From positions 1-64,000 of the forward strand of contig NZ_CABVPN010000022.1 in NCBI RefSeq assembly GCF_902499115.1: DNA of 64,000 nucleotides, written 5' to 3'. The notes below the pieces were generated by a model. That model was not told the DNA's origin, did no database searches, and saw only the letters and a list, made by a program, of their open reading frames with translations. Of the stretch, positions 17,208 to 26,765 are shown in pieces. This DNA is from Burkholderia diffusa (GTDB taxonomy: Bacteria > Pseudomonadota > Gammaproteobacteria > Burkholderiales > Burkholderiaceae). The translations under genes were made by a program, and so were the position numbers. The stretch's first letter is position 1. Each line of letters opens with the position of its first letter.

Positions 17208-17370
17208 ATCTTGGCCGGTGCCGCCGAGGCACGGCTTTCAGAACGATTCATGTCCCGCTCAGGATTATTGCGAACCGGGCCGGTAAGCTCGGTGTCGTGC
17301 GCACGTCGCCGGCCGGGCCGGCAAGCCGGCGCGCAATGTCGCAACGTCGATATGCAACCGGGAAACGGAC

Positions 17371-18348
17371 ATGAAGAACCTGAATTGGCGCACGCGCGCG
17401 GGCGGCATGCTGCTCGTCGCGTGGTGCTTCGGCATCCTCGCATCGGTCGCGCTCGCCGCAGAGCCGGGCGGCGGAGGCCAGGCCCCCGGCTTCTATCGGC
17501 AGAAGCTCGGCGATCTGCAGATCGTCGCGCTGTCTGACGGCACGCATCCGTTTCCGATCGATACGGTCTTCCGCGATGTGTCGAAGGCCGAAATCCGGCG
17601 CGATCTCGATCGCGCGTTTCTCGAACCGCCGGTACAGGGGTCGATCAATGCGTTCCTGGTCGATACGGGAACGAAGCGGATTCTCGTCGATACCGGCGCC
17701 GGCGTGCTGTACGGCGACTGCTGCGGCAAGCTGCTCGCCAACTTGCGTGCGGCAGGCTATGCGCCCGAGCAGATCGACGAAGTGTTGCTCACGCACCTGC
17801 ACAAGGATCACGTCGGCGGCATCGTGTCGAACGGCAGGATGACCTTTCCGAATGCGGTCGTCCGCGTGAACGAGGTCGAGGCGAATTATTGGCTCGATCC
17901 GGACAACAAGGCACAGGCGCCGGCGTTCCTCGCGTCGTTTTTCGATGCGGCGGCCGCGTCGGTCGCGCCGTACGTCGCGGCCGGGCGCTTCAAGACGTTT
18001 CGCGGCGAAGCGACGCTCGCCCCCGGCATTCGCGCGGTGCCGATGCCCGGTCATACGCCGGGCCATACGGCCTATCTGATCGAGAGCGGCAACGCCGGGC
18101 TGCTCGCGTGGGGCGACATCGTGCACGTCGCGGCGATCCAGTTGCAGGATCCGGACGCGACCGTCCAGTACGACAGCGATGCCGACACGGCGCGCCGCAC
18201 CCGGCGCGATACGCTGAAGCGCGTCGCGGACAAGCGTTATCTGGTCGGTGCCGCGCACATCGCGTTTCCCGGGCTCGGGCATTTGCGCAGGGATGGGGAG
18301 CAGTATGACTGGGTGCCGGTCAATTACGACACGACACCGGTTCGGTGA
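17371..18348 (+). CDS. Exported metallo-beta-lactamase-fold hydrolase
   Basis: The 325-residue precursor has a signal peptide (cleavage near ALAAEP, residue 30). The zinc motif T-H-L-H-K-D-H is at 141-147, followed by a histidine in MPGHTPGHTAY, an aspartate in AWGDIVH and a final histidine in GAAHIAFPG. This is a complete two-metal site. The product should be periplasmic. Whether it acts on lactones, beta-lactams or another substrate cannot be told; the family includes lactonases and generic hydrolases. The start has only a weak purine-rich site. The gene stands alone between a plus-strand FrnE gene and a convergent AraC gene. Confidence 0.82.
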   Translation: MKNLNWRTRAGGMLLVAWCFGILASVALAAEPGGGGQAPGFYRQKLGDLQIVALSDGTHPFPIDTVFRDVSKAEIRRDLDRAFLEPPVQGSINAFLVDTGTKRILVDTGAGVLYGDCCGKLLANLRAAGYAPEQIDEVLLTHLHKDHVGGIVSNGRMTFPNAVVRVNEVEANYWLDPDNKAQAPAFLASFFDAAAASVAPYVAAGRFKTFRGEATLAPGIRAVPMPGHTPGHTAYLIESGNAGLLAWGDIVHVAAIQLQDPDATVQYDSDADTARRTRRDTLKRVADKRYLVGAAHIAFPGLGHLRRDGEQYDWVPVNYDTTPVR

Positions 18349-18387
18349 CGCGAAGGCGCGCGGCAGCAGTGACCGCGCGTGACGGAA

Positions 18388-19296
18388 TCAGCGCGACAGT
18401 TCGCGCCGCCATGCGCCGGGCGGATGGCCGACGATCCGCGCGAACACGCGGTTCAGGTGGCTCTGGTCCGAGAAGCCGCAGGCGACCGCGATTTCCGCGA
18501 GCGTCATGTCGGTCGTCTCGATGAGTTGCCGGGCGCGGATCACGCGCTGTTCGAGCAGCCATTGATGCGGCGTGCGTCCCGTCGTTCGCGAGAACGCACG
18601 GATGAAATAGCCGCGCGACAGGTCGCATTCGCTCGCGACCTCCTCGATCGACACGCCGAGATCCGCCTTTTCCATCAGCAGCTCCTTGGCGAGCGCGGCT
18701 TTGGCCGGCGAGAGTACGCCCTTGCGCTGCAGGTCGCGCGCGCGCGTATTGCCGTAGCGGCATGCCAGATGCGTGCCGATCGCGAGGCCCATCTGCTCGA
18801 CGAACAGCGTATTCAGCGCGCCGGGCGCGTCGAGGCTGTCGGCGACGGCGTGCGCGAGATGGCCCAGCACCGCGTCCTGCACGTCGGGCGCGCAGGTCAG
18901 CCCGCCGATTTCCGTGCCGTCGTGCTCGCGGCCGAGGCGGTCGAGGTAGCTGTGCGACAGCTCGACGAGCACGAAGTCGAACTTGCCGTACAGGTCGGCG
19001 CGGAAATTCCGGGAAAAGTCGCGAATGTAGATCGAGTTGTGCTGAAACTGCCGCTCGGATTTGCCGGCCCCGCCGTAGATCGTGCGCCGGTGCCCGCCAT
19101 TGAGCGACACGCCGATCAGGAAACCGCGATCGCTGGCCGCCATCTCGATGCGCTCGAATTGCTCGTCGCGCATGCATTTGCGATGGAGCTTCAGGCCGCC
19201 GACCGACCTTTCAATATCCTTGGACAGCAGGCTCGACAGACATCCGAGCGTGTCTTTCGGCGGCGCCGCGGGTGGCGCGACGAGGGGGACTTGCAT
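18388..19296 (-). CDS. AraC-family transcriptional regulator
   Basis: The 302-residue protein has a C-terminal double helix-turn-helix of the AraC/XylS type. The first is EEVASECDLSRGYFIRAFSRTTGRTPHQW, and the second is LAEIAVACGFSDQSHLNRVFARIVGHPPGAWRR. The N-terminal 180 residues are the sensing domain without a recognisable ligand motif. I placed the start at the ATG giving MQVPLVAPP; earlier in-frame starts run into the promoter region. It is divergent from the large winged-helix/NB-ARC gene across a gap of about 400 bases. Confidence 0.85.
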   Translation of the reverse strand: MQVPLVAPPAAPPKDTLGCLSSLLSKDIERSVGGLKLHRKCMRDEQFERIEMAASDRGFLIGVSLNGGHRRTIYGGAGKSERQFQHNSIYIRDFSRNFRADLYGKFDFVLVELSHSYLDRLGREHDGTEIGGLTCAPDVQDAVLGHLAHAVADSLDAPGALNTLFVEQMGLAIGTHLACRYGNTRARDLQRKGVLSPAKAALAKELLMEKADLGVSIEEVASECDLSRGYFIRAFSRTTGRTPHQWLLEQRVIRARQLIETTDMTLAEIAVACGFSDQSHLNRVFARIVGHPPGAWRRELSR

Positions 19297-19694
19297 GGCG
19301 GAACAATCCTTCGGTTGGGTACGGCGCGAGGGCATTTTTACGCGCAGTTTATACGGTGCGTCCGGCAGCCCCCAAGATAACTTGAATAAATGTCCGCTGG
19401 CTGACGAAATGCTTGCCGCGAACCGATCCGTGCCGCGCCGGCCCTGCACGCGCGCGAAGGCGCTATTCCGGTCGATGTTGCCCCATTTGTATTTGCGCGA
19501 CGCGGGTTCGGGGGCGTGCCCATGCGGAGGTCGCCAGTGCATTTTCCTTCAAGATTTTTATTTATACGGCGTTTACACTCGGCCCACTTTTTGAGATATC
19601 GCACCCGGCCCGTAGGGCTGGCCGGGTGCGCACTCCCGCCCCGGTGAACTGCCGTGTTCACATGGCGGTCATCGTGGGGAACCTGGAGGCGGCC
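19297..19694. promoter_or_regulatory. Divergent promoter region of AraC and NB-ARC regulator genes
   Basis: I see no gene in these 398 bases. The region is AT-rich relative to its surroundings. It contains the 11-mer TTTATACGGYG twice, as TTTATACGGTG at 19348 and TTTATACGGCG at 19561, 213 bases apart in direct orientation. These may be promoter parts or a binding site for either regulator. Confidence 0.45.
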
Positions 19695-22592
19695 ATGATC
19701 CAGATCGGGACGTTGTCGGTGGATTTCGAGCAGCGAGACATTCGCTGCCACGGCGCGTCGTTGCGTATCGGCGCACGCGCGCTTGACATACTGGAAGTAC
19801 TGCATCGCGCCAACGGTTCCGTCGTGTCGAAGGACGACATCATGGATGCCGTCTGGCCCGGCCTGATCGTCGAGGAGAACCGCCTGCAGGTCCATGTCGC
19901 GACGTTGCGCAAGGCGCTGGGCGCGAACCGCGACCTGATCAAGACGGTGCCGGGCCGCGGTTACCTGCTGATCGCGAATCCCGCCGTCGCACACGAGGCG
20001 CCGCCGCGCGCGACCGCGTTGCCGCACGACGCCGTCGTGGCTGCCCGTCCGGTTCCGCTGGTCGGACGTCAGGCCGAGATCGAGCAGATCGTCGCCATGA
20101 TCGAACGTGCGCCGGTCGTCACGCTGGTCGGTGCGGGCGGCATCGGCAAGACGAGCCTGGCCGAGCGGGTCGCGCACGAACTGCGCAGCCGGTCCGGCGA
20201 GCGCGTCCTGTTCGTGGCGCTGGCGAGTGCCGCGACGCGCGACGACGTGCTGCTCGCGATTGCCGCGGAACTGGGACTCGAGACGGACGACTTGCCGGGC
20301 ATCGACCCGATCGGCGATGCGCTCGCCGCGTCGCCAGGCCTGCTCGTGCTCGACAACGCGGAACACATCGTCGATCTGGTTGCCGACCTCGTCGATACGC
20401 TGACGTCGCGCGCCGCATCGCTGCGTGTGCTCGTGACGAGTCGCGAACCGCTTCATATCTCGGTCGAAGCCGTGTTTCGCGTGAGTCCGCTGGCGGTGCC
20501 GGACGGCGGTGCATCCGTCGACGAGATCGAGCGCTATTCGGCCGTCGAGCTGTTCCTGGCGCGGATCCGTGCCGCCACGCCCGACTGTGCGGTCGATCCG
20601 GACGGCATCCGGCTGATCGGCGACATCTGCCGGCGTCTCGACGGGCTGCCGCTTGCCATCGAGCTGGCTGCCGCGCGCGTCGCGACGCTCGGGCTCGAGA
20701 TCGTCGCGTCCCGTCTCGACGACAGGCTGAACCTGCTGACGGGCGGGCTGCGCTCGGCGCTGCCGCGCCACCAGACGTTGCGGGCGACGTTCGACTGGAG
20801 CTATGTGCTGCTGGATGCGGCCACGCGGTCGCTGTTTCGCCGGATGGCGTGCTTCATCGGCCCGTTTACGTTCGATGCCGCCCGCGAGGTTGCGATGGAG
20901 CCCGGCATGTCGGCCGCCGAGATGATCGCGGTGCTCGGCGAACTGGTCGCGAAGTCGCTGGTGACCGTCGAGTTCGACGGCACGCAAGCGCGCTACCGGT
21001 TGACGGAATCGACGCGCGCGTATGCGCTCGAAAAGCTGCACAACGAGGGCGAATTCGACGCCATCGCCGAGCGTCATGCGCGCTACGAGCGCGAGCAGGC
21101 GGAAGCACGGATGCAGACGCAGGCACAACCCGCGGACCTCGCGAGCCTGCGTCCGGCCGCCGGTGCGCCGGCACCGCGCGAGCCTGTGGCGGCCGAGCCG
21201 CAGGCGCTGGAGCTGGAGGCGGACGCGTTGGCGCTCGCGTTGCTGGCGCCGGCGCGGATGCGCGAATGTTCGATACCGGCGCGGCGAGCGCTCGACGCGA
21301 TCGAGGCCGGGGAGGCCGCGTCCGTCGACGCGGCGCGCGAGATGCGCTTGCGCGCGGCCTATGCGGCGGCGCTGCTGCATACCGATGGCGATACGCATAC
21401 GGCCGCCGCGATGTGGGACCGGACGCTCCCGCTCGCGGGCCGGATCGGCGACGAGGCATTCGACGCGCGTGCGCTGGTCGGGCTGTGGAACACGATGCTG
21501 ACGCGCTCCGACATCCACGAATCGTTGCGCTACGCGACGCGCTTCGAGCGCGCCGCCGAGCGGCGGGGCGACCGGTCGCAGCGGCTGCTGGCGAACGCGA
21601 TGGTCGCGACCTCGCTGCATTACTTCGGCGAGCACGCGCAGGCGCGCGAGCGGCTGGAGGCGGCGACGGACGAGCTGGCCGAGGCCGGCGAACCGTCGTG
21701 CGCGGAGGCAGCGCTGGGGATCGACGTCGCGACGCTCGGCCGGACGATGCTGACGCGGCTCGTGTGGATGCAGGGCGATCCGGAATATGCGATGCGACTG
21801 GCGGCGCAGGCGGTCGAATGCGCGCGCCGCGCCGGGGCGGGGCTGACGTTGTGCGTCGTGCTCGGCGCCGCGGCCGTGCCGATTGCATTGCACTATGGCG
21901 ATCACGACGTGATTTCCGACTATCTCGGCACGCTGCGATCGACCGCCGAGGCGAACGGATTCGACATCTGGCTCAGTCACGCGGAATGTCTGGCCGGGCA
22001 GTTCGACATGCAGACCGGGCACCCCGGTGCCGGTCTCGCGCGGCTCGAGCCTGCGCTGCGGCGCATCGAAACGAGCGGATTCCGGCGCGCGCTCGCACCG
22101 CTGACCGTCGCGTACGCGGAAGGACTGACGCGCACCGGCCGCGCGGCCGAGGCATGCACGAAGCTCGACGCGACGCTCGCGCGCTGCCGCGCGCACGGCG
22201 AGCATCTGTTCGTGCCCGAACTGTTGCGCGCCCGAGGGCTCGCGATGCTCGAACAGGCCCGCACCGCCGATGCGGACCTCGCGATCGCCTGCGAAGCCGA
22301 CGGGCACCGTCATCTGCTGATGGGGATCCATACCGCGAACGGGCAAGGGGCAGCCATGTGGGCGCTGCGCGGCATGCTCGATCTCGCCGATCACCTGATC
22401 GAGCGTGGGCGTACCGCGCAGGCTTCGTCGCTGGTGGCCAATCTGACAGGGCATTTCGATCCGCAATCGCGCGCGTTCGATGTTCGCCGGTTGGCGCGCG
22501 TGCAGAACTTCGTTCGCCCGGAGACGACGCCGTCGACGGCCCGTACGCGCATGCGGCACGAGGCGGCGGATGCGATGCAGCAGGTGGCGTAA
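19695..22592 (+). CDS. Winged-helix/NB-ARC regulator with long TPR-like tail
   Basis: The 965-residue protein starts with an OmpR-type winged helix (residues 1-95, ending in KTVPGRGYLLI). A P-loop ATPase of the NB-ARC/AfsR type follows, with Walker A GAGGIGKTS (146-154), Walker B LLVLDN (about 216-221) and the LPLAIELAAAR motif (about 317-327). The last 500 residues are alanine-rich helical repeats, probably TPR-like. Such proteins are thought to be transcription factors gated by nucleotide and by ligand binding to the repeats. The ATG has a GGAGG site. Two shorter paralogues are encoded at 46389 and 58476. Target and signal are unknown; the downstream amidohydrolase and HD genes are candidates. 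Confidence 0.85.
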   Translation: MIQIGTLSVDFEQRDIRCHGASLRIGARALDILEVLHRANGSVVSKDDIMDAVWPGLIVEENRLQVHVATLRKALGANRDLIKTVPGRGYLLIANPAVAHEAPPRATALPHDAVVAARPVPLVGRQAEIEQIVAMIERAPVVTLVGAGGIGKTSLAERVAHELRSRSGERVLFVALASAATRDDVLLAIAAELGLETDDLPGIDPIGDALAASPGLLVLDNAEHIVDLVADLVDTLTSRAASLRVLVTSREPLHISVEAVFRVSPLAVPDGGASVDEIERYSAVELFLARIRAATPDCAVDPDGIRLIGDICRRLDGLPLAIELAAARVATLGLEIVASRLDDRLNLLTGGLRSALPRHQTLRATFDWSYVLLDAATRSLFRRMACFIGPFTFDAAREVAMEPGMSAAEMIAVLGELVAKSLVTVEFDGTQARYRLTESTRAYALEKLHNEGEFDAIAERHARYEREQAEARMQTQAQPADLASLRPAAGAPAPREPVAAEPQALELEADALALALLAPARMRECSIPARRALDAIEAGEAASVDAAREMRLRAAYAAALLHTDGDTHTAAAMWDRTLPLAGRIGDEAFDARALVGLWNTMLTRSDIHESLRYATRFERAAERRGDRSQRLLANAMVATSLHYFGEHAQARERLEAATDELAEAGEPSCAEAALGIDVATLGRTMLTRLVWMQGDPEYAMRLAAQAVECARRAGAGLTLCVVLGAAAVPIALHYGDHDVISDYLGTLRSTAEANGFDIWLSHAECLAGQFDMQTGHPGAGLARLEPALRRIETSGFRRALAPLTVAYAEGLTRTGRAAEACTKLDATLARCRAHGEHLFVPELLRARGLAMLEQARTADADLAIACEADGHRHLLMGIHTANGQGAAMWALRGMLDLADHLIERGRTAQASSLVANLTGHFDPQSRAFDVRRLARVQNFVRPETTPSTARTRMRHEAADAMQQVA

Positions 22593-22756
22593 CGGCGCGC
22601 CGGGCCCGCGCAAGACGCCGCCGCGCCATCGCGCCGCAGCCTGCCGGTCCGATCGTTCAATGTTCAAGGGGGAGTGGATGGTCCGTGTATCGTCAGTCCG
22701 GGTGCCTGCCGCGTGCGGCCGTATGCCGGCTTTGGGCGCAAGCAGGAGGCAGGACG

Positions 22757-24646
22757 GTGCTTAAGGCGACGGAACCCGCGGAATCGGCGGACCTCATCGT
22801 ATACAACGGCAAGATCGCGACGCAGGACGACCGGCAGTCGTTCGTGACCGCGCTCGCGGTGAAGGACGGCCGGATCCTCGCGGCCGGCAGCGGGCCCGAC
22901 GTAATGCGCCACGCGCGCGCCGACACGCTTCGCATCGACCTGAACGGCCGCACCGTGATCCCGGGGCTGAACGATTCGCACCTGCACGTGATTCGCGGCG
23001 GCCTCAATTTCAACCTGGAACTGCGCTGGGACGGCGTGCCGACGCTGGCCGATGCGCTCGCCATGCTGCGCCGCCAGGTGCTGCGCACGCCCGCGCCGCA
23101 GTGGGTGCGCGTCGTCGGCGGCTGGACCGAATTCCAGTTCGCGGAAAAGCGCGGGCCGACGGTGGCCGAACTCAACGCGATCGCGCCCGACACGCCGGTC
23201 TTCATCATGCACCTGGGCGACAGCGCGCTTCTGAACGCGGCCGCGCTGCGCGCGATCGGCTATGGCCGCGACACGTCCGATCCGCCCGGCGGCGAAATCC
23301 AGCGCGATCGTCTCGGCAGGCCGACCGGCATGCTAATCGCGCGACCGGACATGGCCGTCCTGCACACCGCGCTCGAGAAGGGCCCGAAGCTCGGTCACGA
23401 CGACCAGATGAATTCGATGCGACACTTCATGCGCGAACTGAACCGCCTCGGCGTGACGAGCGCGATCGACGCCGGCGGCGATTTCCAGGCCTTTCCGGAC
23501 GACTACGGCGCGATCCTGGCGCTCGCGAAACGCGGCGAACTCACGGTGCGCATCGCATACAGCCTGTTCGTGCAGCATCCCGGACGCGAACTCGACGACT
23601 ACGCGCGCTGGGTGACGCTGGCGAAGCCCGGCGACGGCGACGCGTTCCTGCGGATGAACGGCGCGGGCGAACTGCTGGTGTACTCCGCGGCCGACTTCGG
23701 GAATTTTCTCGAACCGCGCCCCGATCTGCCCGACGTGCTCGAGGCCGAACTGGCCTCGGTGGTGCGGCTGCTGGTGCGGCATCGCTGGCCGTTCCGGCTG
23801 CACGCGACCTACGACGAATCGATCGGCCGCTTCCTGAACGTGCTCGAAGCCGTGAACCGCGACATGCCGTTCGACGGGCTGCGCTGGTTCTTCGATCACT
23901 GCGAGACGATTTCGGATGCGAACATCGCGCGCATCGCCGCGCTCGGCGGCGGCGTGACGGTCCAGCACCGGATGGCGTTCCAGGGCGAGTACTTCATTGC
24001 GCGCTACGGCGCGGAAGCGGCCACGCGCACGCCGCCGATCCGCGCGATGCTGGCGGCCGGGCTGCCGGTCGGCGCGGGCACCGATGCGACGCGCATCGCG
24101 AGCTACAACCCGTTCGTGTCGCTGTACTGGATGGTGTCCGGGCGCACCGTCGGCGGCACGGCGCTCTATCCCGAACGCAACCGGCTCAGCCGGATGGAAG
24201 CGCTGCGCCGCTACACGGTCGGCAGTGCATGGTTCTCGAACGAGGACGATCGCAAGGGTGCGTTGGTGCCCGGCCAGTATGCGGATTTCGCGGTGCTGAC
24301 GGACGACTACTTCACGATCGACGAACCGCGGATCAAGTCGCTGTCGTCGGTGCTGACGGTCGTCGACGGCAAGGTCGTGCATGCAGACGACGAGTTCGCG
24401 CCGCTCGCGCCGCCGCCGCTGCCGGTCAGCCCCGCATGGTCGCCGGTGGCCGAATTCGGCGGCGCCGGCGGAATCGGCCAACGTCGTCCGGCCGCGTCGG
24501 CGCAGCCGCGCGCGGCGGCCGGCGACGGCCCGGACGCCGGTTTCGCGCGCGGTCGCGGGCGTCGTTTCGCGCAGCGCCTTCATGTGGCAGCGATGGAGGC
24601 TGTCGAGCAGTGCGAAGCATTCGGTCAACCCGGTCTCGCGTTTTAG
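22757..24646 (+). CDS. YtcJ-type amidohydrolase with an odd C-terminal extension
   Basis: This is a metal-dependent amidohydrolase of unknown substrate. It shows the family start DLIVYNGKIATQDD, the metal motif D-S-H-L-H, a second histidine in HATYDES, HCETI, and GAGTDATRIASYNPF near residue 435. The end of the fold, SPAWSPVAEFGG, is where related proteins normally stop. Here about 60 further residues rich in Ala, Arg and Gly follow, which suggests a frameshift or deletion at the old stop. Total length is 629. The GTG start has an AGGAGG site seven bases upstream. It lies 164 bases after the NB-ARC regulator and 96 bases before the HD gene. Confidence 0.82.
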   Translation: MLKATEPAESADLIVYNGKIATQDDRQSFVTALAVKDGRILAAGSGPDVMRHARADTLRIDLNGRTVIPGLNDSHLHVIRGGLNFNLELRWDGVPTLADALAMLRRQVLRTPAPQWVRVVGGWTEFQFAEKRGPTVAELNAIAPDTPVFIMHLGDSALLNAAALRAIGYGRDTSDPPGGEIQRDRLGRPTGMLIARPDMAVLHTALEKGPKLGHDDQMNSMRHFMRELNRLGVTSAIDAGGDFQAFPDDYGAILALAKRGELTVRIAYSLFVQHPGRELDDYARWVTLAKPGDGDAFLRMNGAGELLVYSAADFGNFLEPRPDLPDVLEAELASVVRLLVRHRWPFRLHATYDESIGRFLNVLEAVNRDMPFDGLRWFFDHCETISDANIARIAALGGGVTVQHRMAFQGEYFIARYGAEAATRTPPIRAMLAAGLPVGAGTDATRIASYNPFVSLYWMVSGRTVGGTALYPERNRLSRMEALRRYTVGSAWFSNEDDRKGALVPGQYADFAVLTDDYFTIDEPRIKSLSSVLTVVDGKVVHADDEFAPLAPPPLPVSPAWSPVAEFGGAGGIGQRRPAASAQPRAAAGDGPDAGFARGRGRRFAQRLHVAAMEAVEQCEAFGQPGLAF

Positions 24647-24742
24647 GATGGCGTCGGTCAACGGGCAGGCCGGCTACCCTGGCACGTGTCGCGCGATGAA
24701 TGGATGATTATTCGCCCCCGGCGCGGGGCAGAAGGAGACGAG

Positions 24743-25414
24743 ATGAGTTCTGCGCACACCTGCGCACGGGCCGATGACGAAGTCGCCGGCGTCCGCATTC
24801 CCCGGACGCCGATGGCGATCGACGCCGCCGAAGCGGCATGCGCGTCGCTACCGCAGGTGATCACCGATCACGCTTGCCGGGTGTTCGTCCTCGCGTCGCT
24901 GGCTGCGCGCCGGGCAGGCGAGACACTCGATGCGGATGCGCTGTACGTGGCCGCGATGTACGCGAACATGGGACTGAGCACCGCGTATGGCCGCTCGACC
25001 GAGCGCTACGAGCTCGACAGCGCCGATGCCGCGCAGGCATTCCTGCTGCGCCATCAGACGTCGCAGCGCATGCGCGACGACGTGTGGCGCGCGATCGCAC
25101 TGCATACGACGCCCGGCGTGGCCGCGCGCATGTCGCCGCTCGCGCGTGCGCTGGCGTCCGCCGTAGCGACCGACCTGATGGCAACCGACTTCGACGCGTA
25201 TTCGGCCGACGAGCGGCGGGCGTTGCTCGCCGCGTATCCGCGCGGCGACGGGTTCGGTGACGCGTTTCTCGACGCGATCGCACGCGGGGTCGCGCACCGG
25301 CCGGCGACGACGTTCGGCACGTGGAGCGCGGATGTGCTCGAGCGGGCCGATCCGGATTTTCACCGGCCGAATTTCTGCGGACGCGTGCTGGGCGCGCGCT
25401 GGAAAGACGCCTGA
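24743..25414 (+). CDS. HD-fold protein with lost metal-binding HD pair
   Basis: The 223-residue protein clearly resembles the HD-domain protein at 57329-57970 throughout (for example DHACRVFVLASL, VWRAIALHTT, and RPATTFGTWSADVLERADPDFHRPNFCG). The first histidine (H43) and the histidine of ALHTT remain. The metal-binding HD pair, seen as ALFHDFGLT in the paralogue, reads AMYANMGLS here (A74, N75). The protein should therefore not be a normal HD hydrolase and may be regulatory, structural or decaying. The ATG has an AGAAGGAG site. It follows the amidohydrolase and converges with the ene-reductase gene. Confidence 0.82.
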   Translation: MSSAHTCARADDEVAGVRIPRTPMAIDAAEAACASLPQVITDHACRVFVLASLAARRAGETLDADALYVAAMYANMGLSTAYGRSTERYELDSADAAQAFLLRHQTSQRMRDDVWRAIALHTTPGVAARMSPLARALASAVATDLMATDFDAYSADERRALLAAYPRGDGFGDAFLDAIARGVAHRPATTFGTWSADVLERADPDFHRPNFCGRVLGARWKDA

Positions 25415-25500
25415 AGGGATTGTTCCGGACGATCCGGCCGGTTTCGTCGGCCGTCGGGGCGGCCCGGCGATTGTCGCGCCGGGCGGCCGCCGGTGCGGGC

Positions 25501-26613
25501 TCAGGCGGTCCGGCCCGCCACGTCGTGACGCGCGTAGTCGACGTATCCCGCGCGGTCGCCGCCATACCAGCCGACCGTCTTCGGCGTCGCGAGCGGCGCA
25601 TTCGCCGCGAGGCGTTCGACGAGATCCGGGTTGGCGATGTACGCGCGCGCGAACGCGACGAGATCGGCGTCGCCCGCATCGATCAGCGAATTCGCGGCAT
25701 CCGGCGCGATGCCGCCGTTGACGATCAGCGTGCCGCCGAAGTGCTTGCGCGTGTTCTCGACGATGCGCGGCAGATCGGGCTCGCCGCTCCAGCCGTTGGT
25801 GTCTGCCGCGTGCACGTAGGCGACGCCGGCTTCGTCGAGCATGCGGCCGACGTACGCATACGTCGCATCCGGATTGGCGTCGCGCACGTTGTTGTACTTC
25901 GCGTACGGCGAGATGCGCACGCCCACCCGGTCGAGCGGCATCACGCCGCCGACCGCGTCGACGATTTCCTCGAGGAAGCGCGCGCGGTTCGCGACCGAGC
26001 CGCCGTAACGATCGTCGCGGCGGTTCAGCGTCGACGACAGGAACTGGTGCGGCAGGTAGCCGTTGGCTGCGTGGATCTCGACGCCGTCGAAGCCGGCTGC
26101 CATCGCGCGGACGGCCGCCTGGCGGAATTCGCCGACCGTTGCGGCGACTTCGTCCGTCGTCATCGCGCGCGACGGCGTCGCGTGAATCTTCGTGTAATAG
26201 CCGTTCTGCAATTGCGCCCACACCTGCAACTGCTCGAGATCGTCGCTGACGCCGGACGGCGACAGCGGCGCGTCGCCGCCGAGCAGCGCCAGCGAACTGA
26301 CCCGGCCGCCGTGCCACAGCTGCGCGAAGATGCGACCGCCGTTCGCATGGACCGCGTCCGTGATCTGCTTCCAGCCGGCCGCCTGCTCGTCGGTGACGAG
26401 CCCCGGCGTCAGTTCGAACGACGCGGAGGCCGGGCTGACGTTGGTCGCCTCGGTGACGATCAGGCCGGCGGACGCGCGCTGTGCGTAGTATTCGGCCATG
26501 AGTCCGGTCGGCTGGCCGCGCGACGGCGCGCGCGAGCGCGTCATCGGCCCCATCACGACACGATTGGGAAGCGGCAGGCCGTGCAGATCGTAGTGGCTGA
26601 GCAGGGAAGACAT
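25501..26613 (-). CDS. Old-yellow-enzyme-type ene-reductase (NADH:flavin oxidoreductase)
   Basis: This FMN enzyme reduces activated C=C bonds, nitro groups or nitrate esters with NAD(P)H. The 370 residues carry the family features: NRVVMGPMTRSRA at the start, the catalytic HAANGYLPHQFLSSTLNRRDDRYGG segment with the loop arginines, and NGGIAPD near the FMN phosphate site. Size and sequence match the NemA/xenobiotic reductase group. The ATG has an AAGGAA site. It lies 152 bases after the MFS exporter on the same strand, and the pair is probably one operon for detoxifying electrophiles. A TTATCG-type palindrome precedes the exporter. Confidence 0.92.
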   Translation of the reverse strand: MSSLLSHYDLHGLPLPNRVVMGPMTRSRAPSRGQPTGLMAEYYAQRASAGLIVTEATNVSPASASFELTPGLVTDEQAAGWKQITDAVHANGGRIFAQLWHGGRVSSLALLGGDAPLSPSGVSDDLEQLQVWAQLQNGYYTKIHATPSRAMTTDEVAATVGEFRQAAVRAMAAGFDGVEIHAANGYLPHQFLSSTLNRRDDRYGGSVANRARFLEEIVDAVGGVMPLDRVGVRISPYAKYNNVRDANPDATYAYVGRMLDEAGVAYVHAADTNGWSGEPDLPRIVENTRKHFGGTLIVNGGIAPDAANSLIDAGDADLVAFARAYIANPDLVERLAANAPLATPKTVGWYGGDRAGYVDYARHDVAGRTA

Positions 26614-26765
26614 GATGGATTCCTTTTGCGTGGAACAGGGCGGCGGCGCGTATCGTCCGACGGGCCCTGCGGAAAGTTCGGTTGGGATGCCGGTGTCGTG
26701 CCGGCAGCGTTCCGGCGCGCGAACGGCCCGGGCGGGATTCGCGGTGAACCGGTGCCGGCGCTGGT

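Noticed and set aside
23333..24661. Minus-strand frame beginning with a plausible-looking N-terminus opposite the amidohydrolase end
   Set aside because: It starts at TTG without a ribosome site, and after about 40 residues it becomes arginine-rich shadow sequence.
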